From the NCBI GenBank assembly GCA_012840975.1, contig DUVP01000007.1:1-64000 (forward strand): a stretch of 64,000 nucleotides of DNA, given 5' to 3'. The notes under the pieces are model-generated. The model searched no databases. It worked only from the letters and a program-made list of their open reading frames with translations, and was not told the origin of the DNA. Shown in pieces: positions 10,252 through 19,420 of this stretch (within the stretch, counting starts at the first letter, position 1; each line of letters begins with the position of its first letter). The stretch is from Mogibacterium sp. GTDB taxonomy: Bacteria; Bacillota; Clostridia; Peptostreptococcales; Anaerovoracaceae. Made by a program: the position numbers and the translations under genes.

Positions 10252-11379
10252 ATTAAGAAAATAACAGCAACAATATCGATAATAATTGTACTTGCATTGA
10301 TTCCGATGAGTGCTTTTGCAGAGACCGGAATAGGAACGCAAATCGGGGAAGAAGGTAATACAGGTATATATAGTACTGTAAACACAGCAGAGGATTCTGA
10401 GGCGGGAAATTACGATGTTTCGGATCCAAGCACGGATTCAAGTCAGGGAGAAAAAAACCGGGAAGAGAACGATCCTGAAAACCCGGAAAATCCGGGCGAT
10501 CCTGAAAATCCGACCGAGCCTGAACCCCCCGAGGAGCCTGGTGAATCGGAAGAATCGGATTTTAGAGAAATAGTTCCGGTATCAAAAGCTGCTGTAAGAG
10601 GGGAAGGAATAAGAGTTAGATGGGATCCTGTTGAGGATGCGACGAGATATTTTGTGTACAGAAGCTATTCTGCAAAAGGTAAGAAAGTACTGATTGCCGG
10701 AACAATTTCAACCTATTATACAGACAAGAAGGTTAAGTCCGGCAGGAATGCTTATTATTTTGTCCGAGGGGTTAAAGATAAAATTTATACTGAATATACT
10801 CAATATTCAAAACCTGCAAAATCAAAAATAATACGCATTTATATTGAAACCGGACATGGAATTGACAGCAAAGGCAAATGGGATCCGGGGTGTACATGGA
10901 AATACAGAGGAAGAAGATACCAGGAAGCTAAACTTATGATTCCTATTGCAAAGGCAATGACAAAATATATGAGAAGAAGCGGGGTATATGTTTATACCGA
11001 TGCTTATTCCGGAAACAATACTAACCTGGATTATATGATAAAATTCGCAAACAATCACAGCGTCAGTGCAGTTATAAGCCTGCACTGTGACTATTACAAG
11101 GCGAAACCGGGAACATTGCCATTATATAGGACAGCAGAGCAAAAGAAGCTGGCAATCGCTCTTAACAAAGGGGTGCACAACACTATCAAAATCAGGAACA
11201 GAGGTCTTATGAAGAGAAAAGATCTGCGTGCTCTTAACAAGGTAAAAGCCCCATCCTGCATCTTTGAAACCGGCAGTATAAAAGGAGACAATAAACTTCT
11301 AAGAACTAAGTATGATTCATACGGCAAAGGTCTGGCCAAAGGTCTGTGTAAATATCTGAATGTGAATTTCACACCTTAG
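10252..11379 (+). CDS. Secreted N-acetylmuramoyl-L-alanine amidase (Amidase_3-like) with Pro/Glu-rich linker and FnIII-like domain; apparent ATT start
   Basis: From ATT 10252: (M)KKITATISIIIVLALIPMSAFAETG signal peptide; catalytic-type motifs IETGHG, SLHCDYYKAK, IFETGSIKGDNKLL; GGAG at 10242-10245. Confidence 0.8.
   Translation: MKKITATISIIIVLALIPMSAFAETGIGTQIGEEGNTGIYSTVNTAEDSEAGNYDVSDPSTDSSQGEKNREENDPENPENPGDPENPTEPEPPEEPGESEESDFREIVPVSKAAVRGEGIRVRWDPVEDATRYFVYRSYSAKGKKVLIAGTISTYYTDKKVKSGRNAYYFVRGVKDKIYTEYTQYSKPAKSKIIRIYIETGHGIDSKGKWDPGCTWKYRGRRYQEAKLMIPIAKAMTKYMRRSGVYVYTDAYSGNNTNLDYMIKFANNHSVSAVISLHCDYYKAKPGTLPLYRTAEQKKLAIALNKGVHNTIKIRNRGLMKRKDLRALNKVKAPSCIFETGSIKGDNKLLRTKYDSYGKGLAKGLCKYLNVNFTP
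10462..10560 (+). repeat. Low-complexity DPENP/EPEPP-encoding segment
   Basis: Translates to NDPENPENPGDPENPTEPEPPEEPGESEES. Confidence 0.8.
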
Positions 11380-11425
11380 CAGAGTGCAGTTTGTCACAAT
11401 AGACTTTTCAAATGAAGGATATTGA
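11380..11425 (+). pseudogene. 3'-end remnant of a paralogue of the downstream lipoprotein gene
   Basis: gtgcagtttgtcacaatagacttttcaaatgaaggatattga encodes VQFVTIDFSNEGY*, nearly identical to the C-terminus VQFVTIEFSDESF* of the lipoprotein at 11459-12070. Confidence 0.8.
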
Positions 11426-11458
11426 TATCAGGCAAAATAAATTACGAGGAGGCTTAAT

Positions 11459-12070
11459 ATGAGATCAAAAAAACTGTTTGTAGCTGCATTACTAATTATA
11501 ATGATAATGATGCTGGGTGCATGCACAAATATGTCATCTTCTCATTTTACTTTATCTAAAGAAGGGATTGCCCCTTACGAATTATCAGAAAGCGAAAAGT
11601 ATATATTGGAATCTTTCGCCATAGATGATACATCACAAATACTTGCTTTTAAGGCACCTAAGGAGGCGAAGAGCCTGCAGGTAAATATTTACCGGCTTGA
11701 TGATAAGGGAAAATGGAGCAATACCGGCGGTGGAGGCGTTCCTCTGAATCCGGAACAATTAAGCGGAACCTTCACAATACACCTAAAAGAAGACTATGGG
11801 ATTGATTTTAATATCAATACTGACGGACTGGCTTCAATTAAGACGGAGGGAGTTTCGCTTGAGTCCGAGTCGACATCATGGACACAGGGATTTTTGGAGG
11901 AGTTTCAGAATATTGAAATGAATAAAGAAATCCCGGTTGCTTTTAAGGTAGTTGACAGCGGCCCAAGCATGGAAGGTTACTCGCTTCAAGATTACTTCAA
12001 GCCATCAGGATTCAAGGGAATGGATTTAGTGCAGTTTGTCACAATAGAGTTTTCAGATGAAAGTTTTTGA
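11459..12070 (+). CDS. Putative lipoprotein of unknown function
   Basis: Signal peptide with lipobox (MLGAC); ribosome-binding site GAGGAGG upstream. Confidence 0.8.
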   Translation: MRSKKLFVAALLIIMIMMLGACTNMSSSHFTLSKEGIAPYELSESEKYILESFAIDDTSQILAFKAPKEAKSLQVNIYRLDDKGKWSNTGGGGVPLNPEQLSGTFTIHLKEDYGIDFNINTDGLASIKTEGVSLESESTSWTQGFLEEFQNIEMNKEIPVAFKVVDSGPSMEGYSLQDYFKPSGFKGMDLVQFVTIEFSDESF

Positions 12071-12095
12071 TAGCTGTTTTATCGATACCACAGAA

Positions 12096-12139
12096 AAACC
12101 TCCGCACTATACTTTTTGACGTATAATGCGGAGGTTTTG
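12096..12139. terminator. Bidirectional rho-independent terminator
   Basis: AAAACCTCCGCA ... TGCGGAGGTTTT arms between convergent genes. Confidence 0.85.
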
Positions 12140-12160
12140 TTTTCAGGTTAAAAATATATT

Positions 12161-12835
12161 TTATCTGAGAGTAACAACCTTTTGGAAATGACCTTTCCAA
12201 TCGCTTTTGCAAGGTTTTTCGCCACCATCGGTAATCCAGTTCGGGCTCTCTCCGTCGGTAATCAGGTCATATTCTTGAGGTAAAACCATTCCGCGGAGAA
12301 ATGTGCAGTGCTCATCATTCATTACCGTAGATATAAGCGGGTATGCACCTTCTTCATACCAGACAGCTCCGCAGCCGCGATTATCGGAAGATTCTCCGAT
12401 GTTCGATTCTACTTTCATATGGCCTTTTTTCATGGATCTGATTCCTGAACCCGGATGAGAATGAAGTCCTGTGCAGCCTTCAAAATTTATTATCTCATCC
12501 AGTCTGAATAACCATTTTGAAGTTGGAACCATGTTGAACATGTCGACAACCCTTGCCATTTTCATCAATGAAGAAACTCCTTCACCTTCAGCCACATTAT
12601 ACGGTGCAATTGTTCTTTCCAGCTCCCATCTCCAGACAACAGCGCCATTTTTGCCGGCACTTATGTCGACATAGTCCTGACAATAGACTGCCTCATCTTC
12701 CGTTAATTCTTGTCCATTTAATAGGATTGATCCGCGAAGACAATAGACAGCTGTATGCTGACAGTAGACAGTTGCTGCTTTTGAATTCGATTCATATGTG
12801 TCGTGATAAAGCCTTAATGAGTATTGAGATGCCAT
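12161..12835 (-). CDS. Cupin-like hypothetical protein
   Basis: ATG (MASQYSLRLYHDTYES...) with AGGAGT upstream; LHSHPGSGIR cupin-type histidine motif. Confidence 0.6.
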   Translation of the reverse strand: MASQYSLRLYHDTYESNSKAATVYCQHTAVYCLRGSILLNGQELTEDEAVYCQDYVDISAGKNGAVVWRWELERTIAPYNVAEGEGVSSLMKMARVVDMFNMVPTSKWLFRLDEIINFEGCTGLHSHPGSGIRSMKKGHMKVESNIGESSDNRGCGAVWYEEGAYPLISTVMNDEHCTFLRGMVLPQEYDLITDGESPNWITDGGEKPCKSDWKGHFQKVVTLR

Positions 12836-12932
12836 AATGAACTCCTTTCTTTTCTCTTTTCCGTTAAAGTTATATATAATTATAATCACAAAACGAGCAA
12901 AAATGGAAATAAAAAGAAATCAATTCAATTGC

Positions 12933-13197
12933 CTAAGAGTTGCAACGCGAAAGTTTAAATTTTATTGCTGCCTCCGCCATAATCCGATGTCCCTCAACGG
13001 AAGGATGTATTCCGTCCGGAAGATATAGGGAAGAGGAGTCGTATTCGGTAAGATAAGCCTCAAAAGCTTTGCCGAAGTCCAGTATACGTAACTGCAGATC
13101 TGTGCAAAAAAAGCGGAGCCAGTCGGAATAAGCCAGTATCTCTTCGGCAGACACCATATCCCGCGGTCAGGCTATCCCTTAAGCATACAATCTTCAT
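12933..13197 (-). pseudogene. Decayed SGNH/GDSL-family hydrolase (internal deletion and frameshift)
   Basis: N-terminus MKIVCLRDSLTAGYGV from ATG 13197 (with SD) and, in another frame, C-terminus DGIHPSVEGHRIMAEAAIKF; the middle of the protein is missing. Confidence 0.85.
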
Positions 13198-13326
13198 GTT
13201 TTTACCTCCTCGATAAATCGGGTGAAATTTCTTTTTCCATAATTTTACATAATCTTGTTATATATTTTATTTATAGTCAGGCATATTGATAGCCGTCAAT
13301 TTTATTATACTTGTTTATAAGTGGAG

Positions 13327-13355
13327 TTTACAAAAATAATTATTTATTTTATAAT
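13327..13355 (+). promoter_or_regulatory. Predicted sigma-A promoter for the fhs-gcv operon
   Basis: TTTACA (13327-13332), exactly 17 bp, TATAAT (13350-13355). Confidence 0.7.
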
Positions 13356-13564
13356 GATAAATAAGAAGAGTGGTGTGTATAAGCATCGGTCTTGAAATCA
13401 GTAAAAATCGGAAGATTCATTCTTAATTGTAAAGCACAATTTCTTTTGGAGGGAGTCGTGTTTCGGGAAATAATTGAAATTAAGATTTTTTTATCGCAAA
13501 AAAAATGCAGAGGCACTCGACGACCTCTCCATCCGGGGGTTGCTCATTTCATATGTACTTTGAG

Positions 13565-13592
13565 ATAACAAGCATGACTTGTTATTTTTTTT
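13565..13592 (+). terminator. Intrinsic terminator/attenuator-like hairpin in the fhs leader
   Basis: ATAACAAG-CATGA-CTTGTTAT followed by TTTTTTT, ~60 nt upstream of fhs. Confidence 0.7.
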
Positions 13593-13599
13593 ACATTCT

Positions 13600-13626
13600 A
13601 TAACTAACATAACTAACATAACTAAA
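13600..13626 (+). repeat. 9-bp tandem repeat ATAACTAAC x3 (last copy degenerate)
   Basis: ataactaac ataactaac ataactaaa read directly. Confidence 0.85.
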
Positions 13627-13654
13627 CTATAACTGTATAAGAGGGGGTAATAAT

Positions 13655-15328
13655 ATGAGTTTTAAAACCGATATCGAAATTGCACAAGAGGCGGAATCGC
13701 TACACATAACCAAGATTGCCGAAAAATGCGGCATAGATCAAAAATATGTAGAGCAGTATGGAAACTTTAAGGCAAAGATTGATTATGGATTGTTGAAAGA
13801 AATCGACCGCCCCGACGGGAAGTTGGTTTTAGTTACCGCTATTACACCTACTCCTGCAGGAGAAGGAAAGACGACAACGACAGTGGGGCTGGCAGATGGT
13901 CTGAGGAAGATTGGGAAGAATTCGGTTGTAGCATTGCGCGAACCTTCTTTGGGACCTGTGTTCGGAGTGAAAGGCGGGGCAGCCGGAGGCGGATATGCCC
14001 AGGTAGTTCCTATGGAAGAAATCAACCTTCATTTCACAGGAGATTTTCATGCAATAGGGGCTGCAAACAACCTTCTGGCGGCTATGCTGGACAACCATAT
14101 TCAGCAGGGAAATTCGTTGGGAATAGATGTTAAAAAGATTACATGGAGACGTGTAGTTGACATGAATGACAGGCAGTTGCGTAATATTGTAAACGGTCTG
14201 GGAGGAAGAGCACAGGGAGTGCCACGTGAGGATGGATATGACATTACAGTGGCATCGGAGATTATGGCTGTTTTATGTCTTGCCGCAGATATTCTCGATC
14301 TTAAGAAACGTCTCGGGCGTATTATTGTGGGATATACATACGATGACAAACCGGTTACTGCGAATGATTTGAAAGCTGCCGGAGCTATGGCCGCATTATT
14401 GAAGGATGCTTTAAAACCTAACCTGGTTCAAACGCTTGAACACACTCCGGCCTTTATCCATGGCGGACCTTTTGCCAATATTGCACATGGCTGTAACTCC
14501 ATTATAGCTACCCGGATGGCAATGAAGCTGGGTGATTACGCTATTACCGAAGCGGGCTTTGCCGCCGACCTTGGAGCCGAAAAATTCTTTGACATTAAAT
14601 GTCGTATGGCAAATCTTAAACCGGATGCTGTGGTCATAGTAGCGACAGTTCGCGCACTTAAGCATCACGGTGGTGTTAGCAAGAGCGATTTGAACAACGA
14701 AAACCTGGATGCTCTGGAAAAAGGATTGCCGAACTTACTGCAGCATGTTGATAACATTAAAAATGTGTTCGGGTTACCTTGCGTGGTAGCTATCAATGCG
14801 TTCCCGACCGATACGAAAGCGGAACTGGATCTTATTGAGAGTAAGTGCAATGCACTGGGAGTAAACGTAGCTTTGTCTGAAGTCTGGGCAAAGGGCGGAG
14901 AAGGAGGAAAAGTTCTGGCTGAGGAAGTGGTCCGTCTCTGTGAACAGCAGAATAGTTTTAACCAGAGTTACGACTTGGATCTTTCTATTGAAGAAAAGTT
15001 GGATGTTATTTGCAAACGAATCTATCATGCGGATGGCGTGGAATTGACTCCAAATGCTAAGAAGCAGGCAGCACGTTTAACAGAACTCGGATTCGGCAAT
15101 ATGCCGGTCTGCATGGCGAAGACACAATATTCCTTCTCGGATGATCCTGCTCAATTAGGCGCTCCGAAAGGATTCACAGTTACTGTGCGTAATTTGAAGG
15201 TTAGTGCAGGAGCCGGATTTATTGTTGCCCTTACGGGAGAAATCATGACGATGCCGGGACTTCCGAGAGTGCCTGCTGCTGAAAAGATAGATGTAGATGA
15301 AAACGGAAAAATTTCCGGATTGTTCTGA
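13655..15328 (+). CDS. fhs: Formate--tetrahydrofolate ligase
   Basis: [21 protein letters not shown] and [22 protein letters not shown] motifs; full length 557 aa. Confidence 0.98.
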   Translation: MSFKTDIEIAQEAESLHITKIAEKCGIDQKYVEQYGNFKAKIDYGLLKEIDRPDGKLVLVTAITPTPAGEGKTTTTVGLADGLRKIGKNSVVALREPSLGPVFGVKGGAAGGGYAQVVPMEEINLHFTGDFHAIGAANNLLAAMLDNHIQQGNSLGIDVKKITWRRVVDMNDRQLRNIVNGLGGRAQGVPREDGYDITVASEIMAVLCLAADILDLKKRLGRIIVGYTYDDKPVTANDLKAAGAMAALLKDALKPNLVQTLEHTPAFIHGGPFANIAHGCNSIIATRMAMKLGDYAITEAGFAADLGAEKFFDIKCRMANLKPDAVVIVATVRALKHHGGVSKSDLNNENLDALEKGLPNLLQHVDNIKNVFGLPCVVAINAFPTDTKAELDLIESKCNALGVNVALSEVWAKGGEGGKVLAEEVVRLCEQQNSFNQSYDLDLSIEEKLDVICKRIYHADGVELTPNAKKQAARLTELGFGNMPVCMAKTQYSFSDDPAQLGAPKGFTVTVRNLKVSAGAGFIVALTGEIMTMPGLPRVPAAEKIDVDENGKISGLF

Positions 15329-15349
15329 AAATTAAAAAAGGAGAAAGCA

Positions 15350-15973
15350 GTGAGTGAAAAATTGACTGACAAAAGTTGTATAGAGTTTGCAGCAGCATTA
15401 GCTTCCAAGGAACCTGTTCCCGGAGGCGGTGGTGCCGCAGCCATGTGTGGTGCATTGGGAGTCGCACTTTGTTCAATGGTAGGTAATTTCACGGTGGGGA
15501 AAAAGAAATATGCCGCCGTTGAAAGTGATGTGAAGCGTATGCTGGAAAAAGCAGAAGACTTGCGTTCATCTCTGCTGGACCTGGTGGAAAAAGATGCTGT
15601 TGCATTTTTCCCTTTATCACAGGCTTACTCTATCCCGAAAGATGATCCGAAGCGGGATGAGGTCCTGGAAAAAGCAACGACGGATGCCTGTAAGGCACCT
15701 TTGGAAATAATGCATCGCGTTTGCGAGGTTATCGATCTTCTGGAAGAGATGCTGGAGAAGGGCAGTACTATGTTCGTTTCAGACGTGGGCTGTGGAGCAC
15801 TGTTTTGTGAGGCGGCATTGGAGAGTGCAGCAATCAATATATTTGTGAATACAAGGACATTGAAAAACAGGACAAATGCAGAGAAACTGGAACATGAAGC
15901 TGATAGCTGCTTACGTGAATATGTTGCGAAAGCCCGTAAAATATCCGATGAAGTTTTTAATCGTTTACGATAA
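15350..15973 (+). CDS. fchA: Methenyltetrahydrofolate cyclohydrolase (formiminotransferase-cyclodeaminase family)
   Basis: FAAALASKEPVPGGGGAAAMCGALGVAL motif; GTG start; located between fhs and folD. Confidence 0.92.
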   Translation: MSEKLTDKSCIEFAAALASKEPVPGGGGAAAMCGALGVALCSMVGNFTVGKKKYAAVESDVKRMLEKAEDLRSSLLDLVEKDAVAFFPLSQAYSIPKDDPKRDEVLEKATTDACKAPLEIMHRVCEVIDLLEEMLEKGSTMFVSDVGCGALFCEAALESAAINIFVNTRTLKNRTNAEKLEHEADSCLREYVAKARKISDEVFNRLR

Positions 15974-16063
15974 TGATACAAAAAAGCTTTAAGTAAGATT
16001 TTATCCTATATTGAGGAGAAAGGTGATGAGGTCGTTTCAGATGTCATTATATGAGGTGTAATT

Positions 16064-16912
16064 ATGGCGGAAATATTAAAAGGTGCGCCGGTCGCAAATG
16101 CATTGACGGATAAATTGATAGAACGTGTAAATTCACTTAAGGCCAAGGGCGTAGCGCCAAATCTGGCCCTTGTGAGGGTAGGAGAACGGGGAGATGACTT
16201 GGCTTATGAAAGAGGCCTCATGAAACGTTGCGAAAAAATAGGTGTTAAAGTGGAGAATTTTGTTTTGCCGGCTGACTGCAGACAAGAGGAATTGTTGGAC
16301 ACCATTCGCAAGATCAATGAGGATGACGGGATCCATGGATGTCTTATGTTTCGTCCTTTGCGAAATAAAGAAGATGAACAGGCCGCCTGTGCGTTGTTGT
16401 CTCCCGAAAAGGATGTGGATTGCATTACAACAGGCTCTCTTGCTGCCGTTTTCACCGGAAGCGGTGCAGGATTCCCACCATGTACTGCACAAGCGTGTAT
16501 GGAAATTTTAGATTACTATGGCTACAACCTTCAAGGCAAGCGTGTGACTGTCATCGGTCGGAGTTTGGTTATCGGAAAGCCGCTCTCCATGATGCTGCAA
16601 GGCAAAAATGCAACTGTCACTATGTGCCATACAAAGACAGTGGATCTGCCCGGGACTTGTCGTAACGCGGAAATTCTGATTGTTGCTGCCGGAAAAGCCA
16701 ATGTGGTGGATGAAACCTATACAAACCCGAATCAGGTTGTTATAGATGTGGGTATTAATGTAGATAGCGAGGGCAAACTTTGCGGCGATGTGAAGTTTGA
16801 TTCTGTGGAATCCGAAGTTGCAGCTGTTACACCTGTTCCGGGAGGCGTGGGAACTGTTACTTCTACAGTTTTGGCAAAGCATGTTATTGATGCAGCGGAA
16901 AAAACTTTGTAA
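16064..16912 (+). CDS. folD: Bifunctional methylenetetrahydrofolate dehydrogenase/methenyltetrahydrofolate cyclohydrolase
   Basis: VIGRSLVIGKPLSMMLQGKNATVTMCHTKT and VTPVPGGVGTVTSTVL motifs. Confidence 0.95.
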   Translation: MAEILKGAPVANALTDKLIERVNSLKAKGVAPNLALVRVGERGDDLAYERGLMKRCEKIGVKVENFVLPADCRQEELLDTIRKINEDDGIHGCLMFRPLRNKEDEQAACALLSPEKDVDCITTGSLAAVFTGSGAGFPPCTAQACMEILDYYGYNLQGKRVTVIGRSLVIGKPLSMMLQGKNATVTMCHTKTVDLPGTCRNAEILIVAAGKANVVDETYTNPNQVVIDVGINVDSEGKLCGDVKFDSVESEVAAVTPVPGGVGTVTSTVLAKHVIDAAEKTL

Positions 16913-16949
16913 CTGAATTTCTAAATTCATATGAAAGGATGAATGCGAC

Positions 16950-17729
16950 ATGTACCGTGAAGAAATTGAGACAATAAGCAAAACTTCTTTGGCAAAGTTG
17001 GATTTGCTTGAAAACAATCCGAAAGGCTACATTCTATCTGCAATGCTGGCAGGACTATATGTAGGGATTGGTGTAATGTTTGCATTTACGGCAGGGGGAT
17101 ATCTATCGGCAGCAGGTTCTCCCGCAACAAAAATTATGATGGGAATAGCTTTCGGAGTAGCCCTGAGCCTTGTAATTATCGCCGGAGCCGAGTTGTTTAC
17201 AGGTAACAATCTTGTATTAGCTATCGGCTCACTTAACGGGGCATTGCCATGGCATAAAACCCTGCTGGCTTTTCTTGTCTGTTTTCTTGGTAATTGGCTG
17301 GGATCGATTTTAGCCGGAGGGGCATTCTATCTTACAGGACTGGCAACCGGGCCTGTAAGTGAATTTATGGTTTCATCGGCAGCAATTAAAATGAGTTTGC
17401 CGCCTTTACAGTTATTCATGCGTGCAGCATTATGTAATGTGCTTGTCTGTCTGGCAGTATGGTGCGGCTACAGATCTAAAAGTGAGAGTGGAAAGCTCAT
17501 TATGATATTCTGGTGCTTATTTGCTTTTATTACGACAGGCTTTGAACATAGTATCGCAAACATGACGCTATTCACAATTGCATTGTTTGTACCGCATGGA
17601 GCGGATGTAAGCATTGCCGGGTGTTTGTATAATATAATAGTTGCCGCTATCGGTAATGTGGCCGGAGCAATTATTGTTTTGGCGATTCCGTATTTTATTA
17701 TAAGCGGAGGTGCACGAAAAAAGCAGTAA
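16950..17729 (+). CDS. Formate/nitrite transporter family channel (FocA/FNT)
   Basis: Hydrophobic ~6-TM protein with AELFTGNNLVL and FEHSIANM motifs typical of FNT channels. Confidence 0.92.
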   Translation: MYREEIETISKTSLAKLDLLENNPKGYILSAMLAGLYVGIGVMFAFTAGGYLSAAGSPATKIMMGIAFGVALSLVIIAGAELFTGNNLVLAIGSLNGALPWHKTLLAFLVCFLGNWLGSILAGGAFYLTGLATGPVSEFMVSSAAIKMSLPPLQLFMRAALCNVLVCLAVWCGYRSKSESGKLIMIFWCLFAFITTGFEHSIANMTLFTIALFVPHGADVSIAGCLYNIIVAAIGNVAGAIIVLAIPYFIISGGARKKQ

Positions 17730-17848
17730 AATGCCCAGGAACGATTGTGTCAAAAGATAAAACAATTTAAAGAGAAGGGAATAAATTATTTCAGATGGTG
17801 TCTCCGACACGTATAACAATTAAATCACAGAAAAAAGGAGGGAAAACT

Positions 17849-18937
17849 ATGGAAAAGAAAACTGCACTTTACGACCGGCACGTTGAGCTGGGAGGAAAAA
17901 TGGTTCCCTTTGCCGGGTATTTGATGCCTGTCCAATTCAAGAAAGGCATTAAGGAAGAACATATTATTGTTCGTGAGCATGCGGGTATGTTTGACTGCAG
18001 CCACATGGGTTTGGCTCGTGTGGATGGTCCCGATGCTCTTGCCAATTTGAATTACCTGCTTACCAATCGGTTTGACAATATGAAAGACGGTGACTGCAGT
18101 TACGCTCTCATGTTGTATGAAGACGGAGGGTGCGTCGATGACTTACTTGTATATCGCCGCAATCAAAACAGCTATTACTTGATTTTGAATGCCAGCAACA
18201 CTGCAAAAGACATTGACTGGATTTGCAGGCACCTCAAAGGAGATGTCGAATTTCTTATGTGCGAATCCTATTCACTGCTTGCCGTGCAAGGTCCTGCTGT
18301 CCTGAAAATAATGTCTGAAATGGCTACCGGCACATTGCCTACAAAATATTATACGTTTACCGATAACGTGGATATTGCCGGTGTTAAATGCCTTGTTTCA
18401 CGCACAGGATATACGGGTTCTTTCGGTTATGAGATTTTCATACCGAACGACGAAGGCGCAGTCATCGTTTGGAATGCTCTCCTGGATAAAGGAGTAGAGC
18501 CTTGTGGATTGGGTTCACGTGATACGTTGCGTACTGAAGCGGGGCTTCCTTTATACGGCCATGAGACATCCGAAGAAATCGATCCTGTTACTGCAGGATT
18601 AGGCTTTTTTGTCAAAATGGACAAAGATGACTTTATCGGAAAAGCCGGGCTAATTAAACGGGGAACGCCTACCAAAAAACGTGTAGGTGTAAAAGTTACC
18701 GGACGCGGTATCATTCGTGAACTTCAGGATGTCTATGATGGTGATAAAAAGGTAGGAGTTGTTTCTTCCGGAACATTTATGGCATGGATCAATGCAAGCG
18801 CAGGTATGGCCTTTGTGGATCCAGAATTTGCAGAAATCGGAAAACAACTTGAGGTAGATGTCCGCGGGAGACGTGTGCCTATAGAAATTGTTAAATTGCC
18901 TTTCTATAATGTTTCCCGTGAAGATCCTGCGCTATAA
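17849..18937 (+). CDS. gcvT: Glycine cleavage system aminomethyltransferase (T-protein)
   Basis: MEKKTALYDRHVELGGKMVPFAGYLMPVQF...GMFDCSHMG; GGAGGG RBS upstream of ATG 17849. Confidence 0.96.
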   Translation: MEKKTALYDRHVELGGKMVPFAGYLMPVQFKKGIKEEHIIVREHAGMFDCSHMGLARVDGPDALANLNYLLTNRFDNMKDGDCSYALMLYEDGGCVDDLLVYRRNQNSYYLILNASNTAKDIDWICRHLKGDVEFLMCESYSLLAVQGPAVLKIMSEMATGTLPTKYYTFTDNVDIAGVKCLVSRTGYTGSFGYEIFIPNDEGAVIVWNALLDKGVEPCGLGSRDTLRTEAGLPLYGHETSEEIDPVTAGLGFFVKMDKDDFIGKAGLIKRGTPTKKRVGVKVTGRGIIRELQDVYDGDKKVGVVSSGTFMAWINASAGMAFVDPEFAEIGKQLEVDVRGRRVPIEIVKLPFYNVSREDPAL

Positions 18938-19006
18938 TAGCGAATAGCTAAATTTGTTATATAAATTTTTTAATCAAAGAATTATTTTTTAAAGGAGGAT
19001 ATTAGT

Positions 19007-19384
19007 ATGAACATTAAGAGTAATCTCAAATACAGCAAAACTCATGAGTGGGTTGAAGAACTGGACAATAATTGTGCTCTCATGGGACTGGATGACTATT
19101 CCCAGGATCAGCTTGGAGAACTGGTCTACATTACTTTGCCTGAGGTTGGAGATGCTGTTACAGTCGGAGAATCCTATGCGGATGTAGAGAGTGTTAAGGC
19201 TGTTTCAGATGTCTTTTCCTGTGTTACAGGCACGGTGGCAGAGATAAATGAAGAATTGGTCGACAGTCCGGAGAAAGTAAATGAAGATCCTTACGGTGCT
19301 TGGCTTGTAAAAGTTGAAGAGATCTCTGCTTACGGAGAACTGATGGATGCTGACGAGTACAAAGAATACTTGTCCACTCTATAA
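19007..19384 (+). CDS. gcvH: Glycine cleavage system H protein
   Basis: YSKTHEWVEE ... ESVKAVSDVFS lipoyl-lysine motif. Confidence 0.97.
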   Translation: MNIKSNLKYSKTHEWVEELDNNCALMGLDDYSQDQLGELVYITLPEVGDAVTVGESYADVESVKAVSDVFSCVTGTVAEINEELVDSPEKVNEDPYGAWLVKVEEISAYGELMDADEYKEYLSTL

Positions 19385-19420
19385 TTTTTCTTGTTACTAA
19401 CGCAGAAAGGAGGGATTTTT

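Noticed and set aside
12471-12837. Overlapping plus-strand ORFs opposite the cupin-like gene
   Set aside because: No SD, no domain; minus-strand gene has start, SD and cupin motif.
16026-16061. 11-codon ORF MRSFQMSLYEV* just upstream of folD, considered as a regulatory leader peptide
   Set aside because: Too short, no codon bias or hairpin supporting attenuation; likely chance.
17795-17848. N-terminal extension of gcvT in the ORF track
   Set aside because: GGAGGG RBS and homology place the start at ATG 17849.
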